Positions 10,886 through 25,800 of a stretch of DNA of 64,000 nt are shown in pieces. Position numbers and translations under genes: made by a program. Source of the stretch: Astropecten irregularis (lineage: Eukaryota > Echinodermata > Asteroidea > Paxillosida > Astropectinidae); contig OZ020247.1 in NCBI GenBank assembly GCA_963971285.1, positions 16,140,614 through 16,204,613 of the forward strand, in the 5' to 3' direction. Within the stretch, counting starts at the first letter, position 1. Each line of letters starts with the position of its first letter. Under the pieces are notes generated by a model. It searched no databases. It saw only the letters and a list, made by a program, of their open reading frames with translations, and was not told the origin of the DNA.

Positions 10886-13800
10886 CTGTCAAGACAAACA
10901 TTGATCGGATTCATATTTCTGAAATGAAAATGACAAAGTATGGTGGACCTATCCATCCTGTGCGGGACTGAAAATGACCCTAACACCGTACCTTGGTGAA
11001 GTTTCTGACGATGATCTGGAGTGCGTGGTCCTTCATGTCTTTGGCTCCGACTCTGTCGGCCGCGTCTAGTATCTGGACTACATTCTGCACCGAGATGTTG
11101 ATCTCCAGGTTCTCCTTGCAGAAGGCCTGCAGCCGGCTGTTGTAGAAGCTGTAATAGTCTGGTGCCGAGAACAAGTACCTGGGATGGAATCGTATGCTAA
11201 GGAAAAACAAAACTCATTTTGGAAGTTGATTACACAAACAAAAGAAGTCAGTAACAGAAGGCAGGGGCCGATTTCACGAAACTCGTCTTATCTTAAGATC
11301 GATCTAAGGACTTGAAGGCTGTAAGATCGATCTTGGCTATGACGTGCCCTAAGACCGATTTCACGAAACTTCTTTTTTGCAAGATCAGAACCGATATTTA
11401 ATTTTGTAAACCGAACTGTAATTTATTGGACAAGGATGGCATTACAAAATGTAACAACTGTACCATGTTCAATTGTTATTATACGTGTTCATGCAGATAA
11501 TACGACCCTCGGACTGGTCCTAAGTTAAGACGAGTTCAGCAGCATTGCGTTGAGATGCGTCTCAACTTTGGTGTAATCGATCCTAGGACATGTTGCAACA
11601 TAGGACAAGTTACCCTTCCTAAGAGGCCTCTTAGTCTTTCGTGAAATCGGCCGCAAGAGTCCAAACTTGGATAGGGCCTCTTCTGAGGATCGTGGTTCTG
11701 GCAAGGATACAGAGAATCTTCTGGGGGCATTGCGACTGCTCCGTAGTAGATGTACTGAAGGAGAGACTCAAAGGCTTGCCTGGAAGGTATCATGTCACCA
11801 ATGCTAACCTGAAAAAGAAGACAAAAACAACGAGCTTGAGGTGATCTTGCAGATCCATGTCCCATGCAGGACACACCAAAATGAGATCTGGATCAGCGGG
11901 ATCACTGATCTCGTGCCTGAAACTAACAGGCCCGAAGTAAACTGTGCTACTGGGGCAGATGCGGCTTATTCACTGGACATGGATTGGACCAACAATTCCT
12001 GTATTGTGCCAACCATTTATAGAATGAAATGCTTCCATAAAATCACACAGTTAAAACTGCTCCCAATACATGTATTTATACAGTCAACTCTCAGTATATA
12101 GGGCCTGTTTGTTTCAGGTACTCGATCAGAGATCAGGTACTCAAAAGCTGCTTCGGATCCCATTTTAGCGTATCCAGCCTACAATGTGGATTTGTCAGAT
12201 CAAATATGGTGCCCAAGATCTGCAGCGAAACAAACAGGCCCAAAGTGAGTATAGCTGCGACTGTTTGTAAAACAGAACACTGTTGCAAGTGAACAACATG
12301 ACAAAGAGATTCAAAGACAAGCAGAACCTCAAGATTCAAGAAATTAATTTTTTTGGTTAAGGGAGTAGTTGTTTGGGAAAGTATAATTTTAGGAGGCGAC
12401 GGAGAAATCAAACACTGTCCTCTCTCCTGAGGACTGCCAGAGCACACTGGCCGAAACGTTGCAATACTTTCTCTCACCGGACCACACATCTTCAGAAAAA
12501 GAGTATACATGGTGTCTCCGCAAGTCTCACTTAGGCCGTGTTCGAAACAGGCTTCCAGAGCTACGGCTAGGTCTATTGTCTGGGTGTCTCCATGTATTTC
12601 CAATGGAGTGAAGACTTAGACCTAGCTCTAGACAACAGATTCGGATGCAGCCTTTAGTTCTAGTCTCTCCACCATGCAAAACTTCAAATCCTACTGAAAT
12701 GAAACACATTAATCGCTCTGTGGACCAAGGGAGAAGGGTCGACTGAGTAAAACTGAGATGATGAAAAGTTGAACGTACATTGACCGTGTCGTCATCGGGC
12801 ATGAAGGACCTGAACATGGCTTCGAAGAAGCTGCTCCTGGCAGCCAGTACGGCCTTGTGAGCCGGGATGGCGTTGCCGTCCAGCATCATGGTGATGTCAG
12901 CATACTCCTGGCCCAGCTTCCCCTTCAGGAATCCCTCCATGTCCTGTTCCAGAGACGTCTCATCTGGATATCAGAGAAAGAAGGATGTAAAGTACGTGTC
13001 AATTTCAGGCCTTTTCACTTAATGCTGTTGTAACATGCACGCTTGTCATTAGATGCTTACCTGGCCTAGGTAGCTACTCTAGTATAACAGGCCAGCATCG
13101 AGCCTGTGGGTACGAGTGCAAGACAACAGCAACGTGGGACATGTATTCTCTGTTTCATTATACACACTGGACTGCCGTGTCATCTCAGAAGGGCGGGCCG
13201 CCGGACAACAACGACATGCCTGACCGAGTTTATTCAAACACATTTGCATATCACTACAATGCTAAACAACTCACTAGGCTTGTGAGTTTTCTCATGCTTG
13301 AGAAATCTTATGAAAGTGTCATCAAGTGAAAAGACACCAATGCTTGAGAGTGACCAATGTCCTCGGAGGATCCTTGAGAAATTTCTCAAGCATGAGAAAA
13401 ATTCACAAGGCTTGCAAGTTTTTCTCATGCTTGAGAAATCTAACAACAGCTTCATTGTGTGAAAGGACACCAATACCTGAGAGTGACCGATGTCCCTGGT
13501 GAAACCTTGAGAAATTTCTCAAGCATGAGAACAACTTGCAAGAATCTCTTGGGAAAAAGAACAAGGGCCAAGCAAGGGCTTGCAAGTTTTCTTAATAGCA
13601 TCGTGTGAAAATAAATTGGCCCTTGTTCTTTTTCCCAAGAGTTTCTACGGTCACTTTTTAATTTGAACTTTCCTGAATCCACCAAAATCCTACCGTTCAC
13701 TGTGAAGATCTCTACGGCACATTCTGTAACCCTAACCCCTTGGAGCACTTTTGCAATAAATTTGCATTCCTCATCTGTCTCAAACATTAATGTGTTCAAA

Positions 13801-16800
13801 ATGTCCATTAAACAACCACTAAACCCTAGTTTGGCTAGGAACCTTCCTGAAGCCACATTTGTGGATTTTGGCGGCTTAAGTCATGTCCGAGTTAAAGCAA
13901 TTCTTCTTGGGAGAAGAACAAGGTGATACTCAAGTTACTCGAGTTACAAACTCTAGGTTGGTGCCAGTATGCTGTGCTTGTTTTCACATTGCAACCTCGG
14001 TAGGTAAAAATGTGTCCAGCGATGTAAGAAAGGAAAGGTCTAAATGGATTCACAGCTTACATGTCTGATTGAAGTCTGGCAGCTTCTCGTGCTGGTAAGG
14101 CCTCCCCGATGCCAGCTGCCGACGCCTGACTACCTCCACCATCAGCGGCTGGCTCAGACACTCAAACTCCTTGCTCATCACAATGGCACTATAGTTGCTC
14201 TCCTTCACCACAAAGTTCATGCAGAACTCCTACAAGGGGCAGAACATAAATTTAATTGACAGAGAAACTATTGTATATTACCATATCTCATAAATATTCA
14301 TGATCGACCAAGAGCTGAATCCCAATTGGTCAATTTGCCATCACGTGGCCAGTGGATATATTTGCTGATCACCAGCGAGTAGGCCAGGGATTTCCGAAGG
14401 AATTGTTCCACATGGATCATCTCTCTGTGCATGGAATATCTTACTGCGCATCCTAGACAAAGTTTGCAGTGCATGAACTTCAAGCTACATGAAGCGAAGG
14501 ATCACAAACACGAATGTTTTGCTGGATTTAGGCCCTGCTGATACCGATATTGATGAAATTGTGAACAATAAAGTATATTTATGAGGTATAGTAAAACAAA
14601 TATCACATGGTTTATTTCGGGTGGACAGTCGATTCTAGCTTCCCTCGGTGTTGAAAGTTGACAAAGTAGTACTGTAGTTTGTCAACTTTCACCACCTTGG
14701 GAGCTAGAATTGACTATCCACCCTCGAACCATGTGATATTTGTATAATACTGTACCAGCACTGCAACTGACACGCAAGGCAGGGCCAAGGCTGTGGCATG
14801 AATAGACAACCGCGATTCACCTTTACCCCCAGGAATAGCCTTTCATAAGCAGTGCAAATTAACACGGCTCTTAAGAGTGCTCTCCGACTACCAAAGTAAT
14901 CGTAGGTATCAAAGTAACAAACCTTGGCTGGGGCTAAGGCTTAAGGCCAAGGCTTTGTCTACGCCAACCAAAGCCTGAAAAACCAGGTTTCTGCTTGTTG
15001 ATAAAAACGAAGCTCATATTTACAACCTGTCAGAAAACAGGCAAACCCTAAATACTGAAATATTACCGGTTCCTTGAAGGAGACGTCCTAATGACAACGG
15101 TCTGAGAATCGTTTACCTTAATGAGGTCCAGTTTGAGCTTGCTTGCTCCTTGAAGTACTTGCAGCACATTGGAGTTGGTTATAGACACCCACAGGTAGTG
15201 AATGGTCATGTGCTCCAGGCGACTGATGGAAAACTGGTGGAGAACAAATTTGGGAAGATACAATTACAAATTAGATAAAAGGAAACATGACTGAACTTTT
15301 AGATATTACATTCAACGGCTGGATAGGTAAGATGCCAGGGGGGTTGGTATGGCAGTTCCTGGGTTATATGTCTTCTGACTGGCACCCTGAGTAAAGATAG
15401 TTGACTATAGGGAGGCCCCATCATAGGGCTGGATAGCTCAGATGATAGAGTACCAGTATGCCAGCTGGTGGTCTATGGCTTCTGAATGGCACCCTGACAT
15501 GCCTGAGAAAAGACAATTGACTACAGAGAGGCCCAATCATTGGGCTGGATAGCTCAGGCGCTAGAGCACCAGTATGGCAGTTAATGGGCTAAAAAATACC
15601 ACTTCTGAATGGCACCCTTAAAGCAAAGGTAACTGACTATAGGGAAGCCCCATTATGGGGCTGTATAGCTAAGATAGTAGAGTGCTGGTATGGCAGTTGA
15701 TGGGTTATATGGCTTCTGACTGGCACCCTGATCAAAGATAGTTGACTATAGATAGGCCCCATCAGTGGGGTGGACAGTTCAGATAGAAGAGTGCTGGTAT
15801 GGCAGTAAATGGGTTATATGGCTTCTGACTGGCATCATGAGCAAAGATAACTGACTATAAGGAGGCCCATCATTAGGGCTGGACAGCTCAGATGGTAGAG
15901 CATCATGTGGCAGTTTAATGCTATGACTTCTGACTGGTACCCCCACAAAGATGATTGCATCTAGCTGTCAAGCTTACATCATACAAAACCTTAAGCTTAA
16001 CCACTAGAAAATCAGTATGTATTGATGCAATTGATAAACATACCTCTATAGCCAGTTTGTATACATCCATTAGGAGCAGCAGAAACTCCGTGGTTTTATC
16101 TGCAGAATCTACAATATAAAAAACAACAGTAATATTCACTTTAAGGCAGCGTACAGGATTTGCAAGGCCTCCAAAAAGAAATTATTGAGTTTGAGACAGA
16201 AAATGGACTCAACAGTTCGTAATCAGTGCAAACAGTCACCATGGGAAATCTTGGTTCATCAGATGATTGGTTTTTCAAGGAAATAAAGATTTAGTGTCTT
16301 TTAAAAAGATCGTTCGTCCGGACGATTTAGTAGCATTTCGAAAGCGTGGTGTAACCGTGAAGGATTTGGAAGGGGGCAAGATTATTTCAGCTGTATTTCT
16401 GCTATCCAGATGAACAAAGCGTAAAAGGTACATAAAACAACGTTTGTAAGGAAGTTTAAGACCTTCACTTCTGTTTAAATACCAAATTCAGCCAAAACGT
16501 ACATCTTTGCAAATCCTATATGCTCCCTTTAAGCATAGGAGTGAACAGCAATAAATACTACTACTGCATATTCATGTACTAATGGGGCATGGTTTGGGGT
16601 GCTGCAGGGCTGGAAATAAGGTTTGGTGAGGGCAAGGCCAAATGGCCTTGGTAATTTTCAAATTTTGGGGGCACCAAGGCCATTGGGAAGGGCACGAAGG
16701 CCAAACACTTTTTAGCTGCCGGGCACCAAGGCAAAAATTAAAAACTGAAGTTTTATTGAGTGACCGTAAACCAATACAGCCTTCTTTTAAACCTCACTCA

Positions 16801-19800
16801 TTATACATGACAATCTTGTAATGCAAACATTTCTTTCCATTAAATGTTGTAAAAAAAAAATGTATGTCAAAATTATAGACTTTCTGAGTCATCGGTGTTT
16901 TGTTTTGTTTTGTTTGAAAACCGGCCGTCGGGAATTGCGGTGTGCCAGGCTCCCGATGTCCCTATGAAATCATACATGTGCATACACATGTTCATGTGCA
17001 CTTATGTACATGTACACATGTACAATACCCCAGTAGTACGACTTTGTTTATTTCTTTCTCGTTGACAATTAAAAGAAAATAACATAAAAAAAAACAGAGC
17101 TGTTTTGGAAGACCGAAACAGATATAGTTTAATGGAGAAAATAACATTCGATCGTATACATATGCCTACTTTGCGCGGACGCATAAAGTACGTCGAAAAA
17201 CGTGCAGCAATCATGTTGAGAGCTGAGCCATGTCTGAATTCCGCCTCCAGGTTGTCATACATAGCACTTAATTAAAGGATCGCTGGAGCCGAAACCAGAC
17301 TACGCGCTCAGTACAGTGCACGTGGTCGGACTGTCATTGAACGAAAGCATGGTGTAATCATGGTGTAATGCACGTAAAGATTCTCTACGTTCAGAAAGCC
17401 ACACGTGCAAACTTGAGTTTCGGTCTTTCGGAAGGGGATTTGCCTTCCATAATTATAACGGCATCATGTACACGACATTATTGAACATAAATATTATTTT
17501 TGGGAAGGTTATCTTAGCTTGTCTATTCATTTTTCTCGCCATCCAGCCTGGAATCCGAAGAGGATTTTACTCGCCCATCTCAGCGTACGCGTCATGTTTT
17601 AGTCTCACCATAATATTTCTCGATCACATTTGTTGACCGGGCGTCAGCTAATTTCAAATTCAAATTTCAAACCTAGAAAAAAATAGGTCTAACTTTCTGC
17701 TCATCCTATCGCTAATATACTCACTGCTTGAAAATAATGCCAAATTTCTTGTTTTGGCTGCTGCAGCCTGAAATTATTCAATTTTCCGTCGTTTTACACG
17801 ATCTTTTCGAGGCTGGAAGTACCGCGCGTATGTACTTAAACTTCATGTACATGTACATACAATTAGTACACTACACAGTGTTACACAGTACGTACATGTA
17901 TAGTACATGTTAACTGTACCGTCTTCGCTTACGTTACGTACCCGTTGTACTTTCGTTATACCTGCGGACCATGCTGGGCCGGGCGGCGCACCGCGGCTCC
18001 CGGCCCGGTGTTCGGACATCGTCTACTCGATCGGATCGTAAGGACACGAACACGGCCGTTTGTCGTTATGCTGCGACGGAGTGGTGAATTTCAATTTAAA
18101 TTCGGCTGACAAAGAAAAAGGGCACGACGGACAAAGTAAAAGGGCACTACGGCCTTTGTGGCCTTCGATGATAGTTATTTTTGGAGGGCACCACGGCCAT
18201 CAACGAAAATACGACGGCCATGGCCGCCGTGGCCGTCGATTATTTCCAGCCCTGGTGCTGTGGCATAGTGGTCTGGCATGTCAAACTCAATGTCAATCTA
18301 CAGACTGTGGGTTCGAGTTCAGCCATGGGCTAATGGTGCTTGCATCCTAGGGCAAGACGTTTTGTCACATATTGCTTCTCTTCACCCAGGAGTAAATGGG
18401 TACCTGTGAAGGTAGAGATGGCTTTGTGGTTTGATTAGCCTCTATGCACCTTACGGTAGGCAGGGCTGTATACTCCCCAGGGAGTTGAGATTGTTTCAGG
18501 AATATTAGTGGGGCCCGATGACCAGGGATAATAATGGTAGGCGTCTTGAGCACCCCCTGGGTGGATATGTTGCATGTCGTTATTATAATTATCATTATTG
18601 CCCTTTACTGACATAGATGAGCAATCCATACTCTTGTTGAAAACATATGAAAAAATCATGCGCTGGGCTCAGGTTGGATTTGAACCCAAGACCTGCTTTC
18701 TAGTGCAGATGCCATTTTTACTGATATCTTCTATGTCCTTCTTACTCTGTATATCTTGAGGTCTGTGATCGGCCTTGTCTGTGTACAGGAACCAGAGGAG
18801 CAACTGGAATGCCTCAGGTCTGGTGTTCTTAATGACGATCTGATATGGCTTCTTCTGGTTTGCCTTCCCGTCTCCGTCCTCCGAGGGGCTCGAGATCTCC
18901 GTCTCCACTTTGCTCTCCGTCTGGTATTGGGGAAAATTTTTGTCCAAATGAAGAATGTAAAATAGAAAGGATAAGTAGAAAGTTGCTCAAATCTCAAATC
19001 ACATTTGATTATGTATCACATGTGATTGTTCTTTGGCTATTGTTCGCTGACCATGAATATCAAATGGAATCTTTTTAAAGGTGGCTTGTTTTATTGGGCA
19101 AGACATTTTTGTGCTAAGCATTTTTTTTTTTGCTCCATGAAATTAGTCCCAGGGGATTTGAATATTGAGTCAACCAAACCAAATTATCCAGTTTTGTCTT
19201 TTTACTTTTTATCATCCAAATTAACTTTATTCTACTGATATTTCGTTTGGTGTTCCTTTACGTACACATACATTTGCAGCCCAATTCTGTTGCCAAAAGA
19301 ATACCCAAATTCTTTAAATTCAATTAATTTTCTTGTCGTTAGCCAAGAACCATAAGCTCTCATTTTGGCAGAATTACATAATCAAGGGTCGATTTCACCA
19401 AACTTCATATCAATCGTAGGACATATTATGCCTTACTGCTCTATGTAGGAAACGATGGGTTATCCTCTGTAACTTGAGTTACAATCGATTGTAGGGCTTA
19501 CTCGATCTCAGGCTGCCTTACGGACCCTGATCGCTGACGTGAATGATACTGACCTGTGCCGCTAGCTGGCGCTCTTTAGCCTGAGCAATCTTGTGTCGGA
19601 GGTAGCGGCAACGAGGCACAATTATAGCCGTGTGCCCAGGAACCACTGTCCCCTTCTGCAGTAAGAAAGGATTAGAAATAATGCATAAACACAGCATCAA
19701 GGACAGGGGTGCCAGTCTACTCTCAGCATCCTAACATTTTCCATACTTTATTGAAAAGTGAACAAAGATAAATTGACTGGAGCAGGAATTCAAACCAGGG

Positions 19801-22800
19801 ACCTCCGGAATACCATACCGGCGGTCTACCAACTGAGCTATCCAGCTCTATGTTGGTGGTGTCCCTAATAGTCAATTATCTTTGTACGTCTGGCAGTCAA
19901 AAGCCATGAAACCATGCGCAAACCGCTATATCCAGGGATCATTTCACCAATATGTGCAGCAATGCTGCAACCTGGGAACGGTACATGGGGGATCGCTCAA
20001 AGAGGATACAGCGTTTTAATTAATATAATCCTCAAATAACCACAAGGGAAACTGACTGAAGATAACTGACTATAAGGAACACCACCATCGTAGGGCTGGA
20101 TAGCTCAGTTGGTAGAGCACCTGTACGGTATTTAGGAGGTTGCTGGTTTGAATCCCACTCCAGTCAATTTTTTTCCTTGTTCACCTTTCAATAACTTATA
20201 ATTCATTCAGTTTCCCTTTGAGCTGGTTAATCTTTGGTCATGATGCACTTTCTACGAAAAAACCCCCGCTAACTCCCCCCCCAAAAAAACACAACAACAA
20301 CAAAAGAAACCCACAAATGTTTTGGGAACAATACACTTGAGTAATATCCATATTTACACAAATGAAGAGCTCCCATTTTAGTTGAAGTTGTATTCCTTAA
20401 ATCTCTCTTTCTAAAGCTCTATGGTAACTCACCTCCCCCACCAGAAACTCAACGTCAGTGAACTGCTTGCCCACGAGTAGACGACCCAGGTCATCCTTCA
20501 GGGTGCACCGAGGGTACAAGGCAAACTGTTGGGACACAAAAGAACATGAGAGATAAAGAAATGTGGGATGAAGTAGGGATGCTCTGAAGGGTCCTTCTTT
20601 CCACAGACACTGCTGAAGAAGTGAAGATCCTCTCCAGGTACCAATTATATAGAGCTGCTTAATAGGCACCAACATTTGCTTAAGCACCAAAAACCTTGGT
20701 AAATGAAATCAGTACGCCAGCCAAAACTCCTTGTGAATGTTATGCTCAGCAAACAATGGCTGAATACAAGTCCAAAAGCAGTAAAACATCACATGAAAAT
20801 TTGGATTGCAATCCAGTTTGATCAAGGAGGACTTTTCATGCTTAAGCAAATTTTGTGCCTCTTGAAGTGTCCTTTATTGGAGCATAAATGCAAAGCTGAG
20901 GACCTTGCAGAGTACAATGAAGCTGTGTCTAGAAGCTAGAACTTAGAAGCTGTGTCTAGCTGTGGCTGAAACACAACATCTGATGTGTGTGGACATGAAA
21001 GAAGAAGATGAAATTAGCTCTCAATTTATATCCCTACACTGGTATATCGTTGATTCGTTGGTCTTCGGATGTCATTATCTCAACAACTCTTGAAACAATT
21101 TTGTCTTGTAGAAGTCCCCTTGGCTGAGGATAAATCATCTCGGCTCTTCATGAATGAAGTCTTGGTAGAAGTCAACTCAAGTTGGCCTCTTCAACCCTGC
21201 ATATGCTGAGTGAATATCCCCGCAGCACCGGATGACACAGGTGAGAAACCCTGAGGTGTGAAATATGAACCCCGGATTTCACAAGACTGCAAGGAACTGA
21301 AAGGGATGTTGACTGAGGTGAGCCTCTTCCAGGTCAAGGAAGTGAATGAATACATGTAGCCTCCCACTGGCAACGACCATCACAATCAGAGGGTTCTCCA
21401 CTGGTGTGCTGTCTGCCTCCCTGACCATCTTGTGGGAGCCAACACAAGGCAATGCCACTCAGGGAGGAGGCATATCACCTTCCAGGACAAGCTCAAGAGA
21501 GTATACCGGCCTCACCAGTGCTGAAGAGCTGAGCTCCTGCATGCTGGATCGGGATGTCTGGAAGGCAATGATTCAAGGTTTGGATCCCGACATAGTAGTA
21601 GTAGGATTAGGTGTGGCCTATCCCCCCATATGTGATCCAAAATGAGCCATCCTATGGATGCCAATGACACTGACGTACAATCCATGCCTCGCTGACTCTC
21701 TGTAAGTGTCCCGACATCCGGCGCCGGAAATACAGTATATACACATGGCGTGCATGGACCCATTCCTTCAAGCATCTCCAATGGAGTCCAATGTACCTTG
21801 GAGTCTGAACGAAACACCACTTGCAGACAGTTAACAAAGCTGTGCATAATTGAATGTTTTTTCCTCATTGTGGGAATACAAAAGTATAAGGCAAAATACA
21901 AAATCTAGCAAGGTTTCGGATCTGTCTTACCTAAAGACCTAGATAAACTGGCGACAATCTGAGGCTCACTACTGATCTTACGGAACTTGTATGCATTAAA
22001 GCCCGATAGCTACGGAACAAAGAATGCCCTGTCACACAGTCCTATAATTTAAACCAAAAAGAAAGGCCTCTGGCTGAACCCCGCCACAAAAAAGTGTTGA
22101 GTCAGAGGAATTCTCCATCTGGTTTCTGCCAGCAGGTGACGGAGGTGTAATTGACACAAGATGACGGCAGGTGCAATGAGGGAGGAATGCAAGTCAGCGA
22201 CGGTCGGCCAGCTGACGTCGGCATGATCGGCAGAATACTGGTGACAATGCATGATGGAGGCACAGGAGTCATCGAAGAGGAGTCACCGAGGATGGAGAGG
22301 ATGATGATGATGATGTAACAGGTGCATTCATCCAAGAAGACCGAGAGGGTTTGTGAAGTCGGTGGAGGACAGAAATAAACTTTGTTCTGCCATGCACAGG
22401 TGTGTGACACTCGTGATGGCTTGCCACGGGTTGTTCACGATGGGATCATTACTAATAATGATACCGGTACTAGCTTTTTAAAATAGCTTCAATGATCCAA
22501 ACCCAATGACGACATGATCTAGTAACATGTGCCTCAATATTTTGCATGCTTTTGAATGCACATCCACATAGCCCCTGTTCAGTAGCACATCATTTGCACA
22601 TGGCTACATGTAGCTTCCATATCCCTTGTGATTTGGGTACACATCCGCATAGCCCGGGATATCCCGGGTGGGGGATATCCCGGGTGTATAGGATGTGTAG
22701 GTGTGAAGCATAGCCCGAGTTAGCCCAAGATATCCCGGGTGAATAGGATGTGTAGGTGTGAAGCATAGCCCGGGTTAGCCCAGGATATCCCAGGTGTATA

Positions 22801-25800
22801 GGATGTGTAGGTGTGAAGCATAGCCCGGGTTAGCCCAGGATATCCCGGGTGTATAGGATGTGTAGGTGTGAAGCATAGCCCGGGTTAGCCCAGGATATCC
22901 CGGGTGTATAGGATGTGTAGGTGTGAAGCATAGCCCGGGTTAGCCTGGGATATCCCAGGTGTATAGGATGTGTAGGTGTGAAGCATAGCCCAGGTTAGCC
23001 CAGGATATCCGGGGCACGGGACTGTGAAGTGGTTAACTGATGAATGGCCAAGGTCAAGGTTACACAGACTACAAACATTTCCATGAGACATGTTTGCTTT
23101 TACCGTAACCCTGCAAAGTGCATAGTAACCTGTCACACCACAGCTTTTATCTAAAGGTATAATACATGATTGGTAAAGGTCACAGAACAGCACTCACACA
23201 CTTTGTCTGATCCAGCATGTACAAGAAGTGATAAACCTGTGAAATTTTAGCTCAGTCAGACATATGAGTCACAAAAAATTGCAAAAACCTGACTCCAGCA
23301 ATTTGTCTTATAAATCATAAAGAATGGTTTTGATCAATACACAAGATAAAAACTGTTTTCGGTCTTTGTTTTACGCATTTCTGGAGGAAATATTTTAACG
23401 GTATGTTTCTACCAGGACCATCTTCATATCCTGAAAGTTACACGTAAATCTGTGAACAATGATACTCCCAAGGGAATTGAGATGGTTTCAAGAATGATGA
23501 CGCAGCTCAATGACCAGGGGATAATAATGCACGCCTCTGAATGGTAATTTTGAGATACTGTGCACATTATAAATGCTCTGTTTATTATTCATTATTACCA
23601 AATTGGGCCAAACGATTTCCTATATTAATCGTCTTGGTTCTACTGTCCTGCTTTGTCCAAAATCAACAAGAAGTTATATTACGGCGCCTGCCAATAAGGG
23701 GTTCGATTCTCTACGCTGACCCCAGCTAGCTCGTTGGCCTATTATGGCATCTGCAATAGTAAGCATGAGATCAGGGGTTCGAATCCCACTTGAGCCAGTG
23801 CATGATTTTTTTCATGTGCACTGAAAAGGCACTTAGTGAAGTGCTTATCTACGTTGTTAAATGTCAATAAATTGTTTGCAAGAAGTTTATCTTTAAAAAC
23901 TTTCAGCAGGTATTTGAAAGTCAGAATGAATTGCCACATCGAGCCAGTGACAAATTCTGGAACGTAATAAACATTTTTGATTCAGCAAATTTGATAAGAC
24001 CCCAATACAAAACTGCAGACCTGGGGCCAATTTCACAGCTCTGCTCAGCACAAACATTTGCTAAGCATGACATTTCTGTCTTAATAAAAACAGGGTTAAC
24101 AACAACCAAATTTCCATTAGTTGTGTATCGCTTATGATTGTTCTTTGGCTGCTGTTCGCTGACCATGAATATCAAATGAAATTTTTAACCGTGGTTTGTT
24201 TTATTGGGCAAGACATTTTTGTGCTAAGCAAATTTTAGTGCTAAGCAGCGCTGTGAAATTGGCCCCTGTAATTTCCTCAGAGAAGGTTCGTGTGTCTGAC
24301 AAAATGTATCTAGATGCAGTAGAGAAGAGGAAGTTGAGAGTATTAATAACCCTCAAATGTATGATTCCCTCTGATTGAGTGAGTAACTTCCGATGATGGC
24401 CACGACCTATTCCCCACCCCTCCCCTCTCTCTCCCCCCAAGAGAGGCGGGAATTTGGTCATCGATCCTAATTCGGGCAAATATATGTCTTTTGGTTCCCG
24501 GGGTATGTGTCAGCTGCCATTGTGACATGACGTCTCTTTCCAATGGCTACAGGTATTGTCAGTGACACGCTGGGATATCCTCCCTTATTTAAAGATAACT
24601 TCATACTTTGTTTTTTTGCCAAAGAAATACAGATTCATGGGCAAAATATCAAGACAGGTACAGTAACAGTTGTGTGTGAAATTTTCAGTGCCATGGTGCC
24701 TCCTTTTTGAGAAAACAGTGAAAAATGCTCATGGTATTTTAAAAATATATTCACAGGAGTTTTGATCTCAATCCGAGATCAAAACTGTTTTTGGTCTTTG
24801 GTTTTACTCTTATTTGGATAAAAACAGCATTTCAGGCAAACAATTGTTAACGATGTGTTCCTACCATTACCATCTTTACAACCTGTTAGTAATAGGTAAA
24901 TCTGTGAAGATTTCTGTTTCGGTATGCTACCAAAGTATGATAGTACTTTTAAAACAATCTAATAAAATACTGTAATATGCATGATTGTTAAAGAAGGTGC
25001 ATTGACATCAGGCAAAATTCATTCATTCACTTTTGCTCTGGCCCCAAAACTATGCAGTAACACTTCCAAACCTTCAGATGTACTTGTCACACAGTGTTTC
25101 TGTCTCTAAGTAAAAAGTTCTAATAATGAGAAGCGCAGGAAAAATACCCCACCCCCGAAATCAGACTGCACACTCCCCAAAGACTGGCATTTCCTTCCTG
25201 CTAACTCGGACTGCTTAAACGACAAAGCTGTGCAGTGTCGAAGCAGTCAACAGCACTGACAGAATCCAACATTTCCCTTTACACATTGAAAAACCAAAAC
25301 AAATTGCACCCCAAACAGACTGAAAGGACTGGAGCTGCAACCCTCTTCATTTTGGAGATTTGCACCCTTCTCTTAAATGACCCGACCAAACCTTGTGGTC
25401 GCCCCGTAATACCAGAGAAAGAAAAGCTGACTCATCCAATTAAAAGTGGGTTTTTTTTTGGACAGTTGAAAAACTGGGTCAATCGTTCGTTTTAGTCATC
25501 TATCACCCGAGATTCAACTTGACAACCCAGCCCCGAACCTCACCTAAGGATCTGGGACCCAATTTCATAGAGCTGCTTAAGAACCAAAATCTGCTTAAGC
25601 ACCAAAAACCTTGGTAAATAAAATCAGTATGCCAGCAAAAACTCCTTGTGAATGTAATGCTTAGCAAACAATGGCAGAATACAAATCAAAAGCAGTAAAC
25701 ATCACATGAAAATTTGGTTGTTAATTCTGTTTGATCAAGGAAGACCTTTTGTGCTTAAAGGGAGCATATATAGGATTTGCAAAGATGTGCGTTTTGGCTG

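Noticed and set aside
10587-10904. Plus-strand frame opposite the last LZTR1 exon
   Set aside because: Shadow of the conserved minus-strand exon.
18060-18350. Plus-strand frame across the hAT-like element end
   Set aside because: It runs through the element terminus, the target duplication and the SINE head, so it is composite and not a gene.
20095-20165. tRNA gene
   Set aside because: The A and B boxes are good, but the acceptor stem does not pair and the flanks are a dispersed SINE. All tRNA-like heads in the window share this problem.
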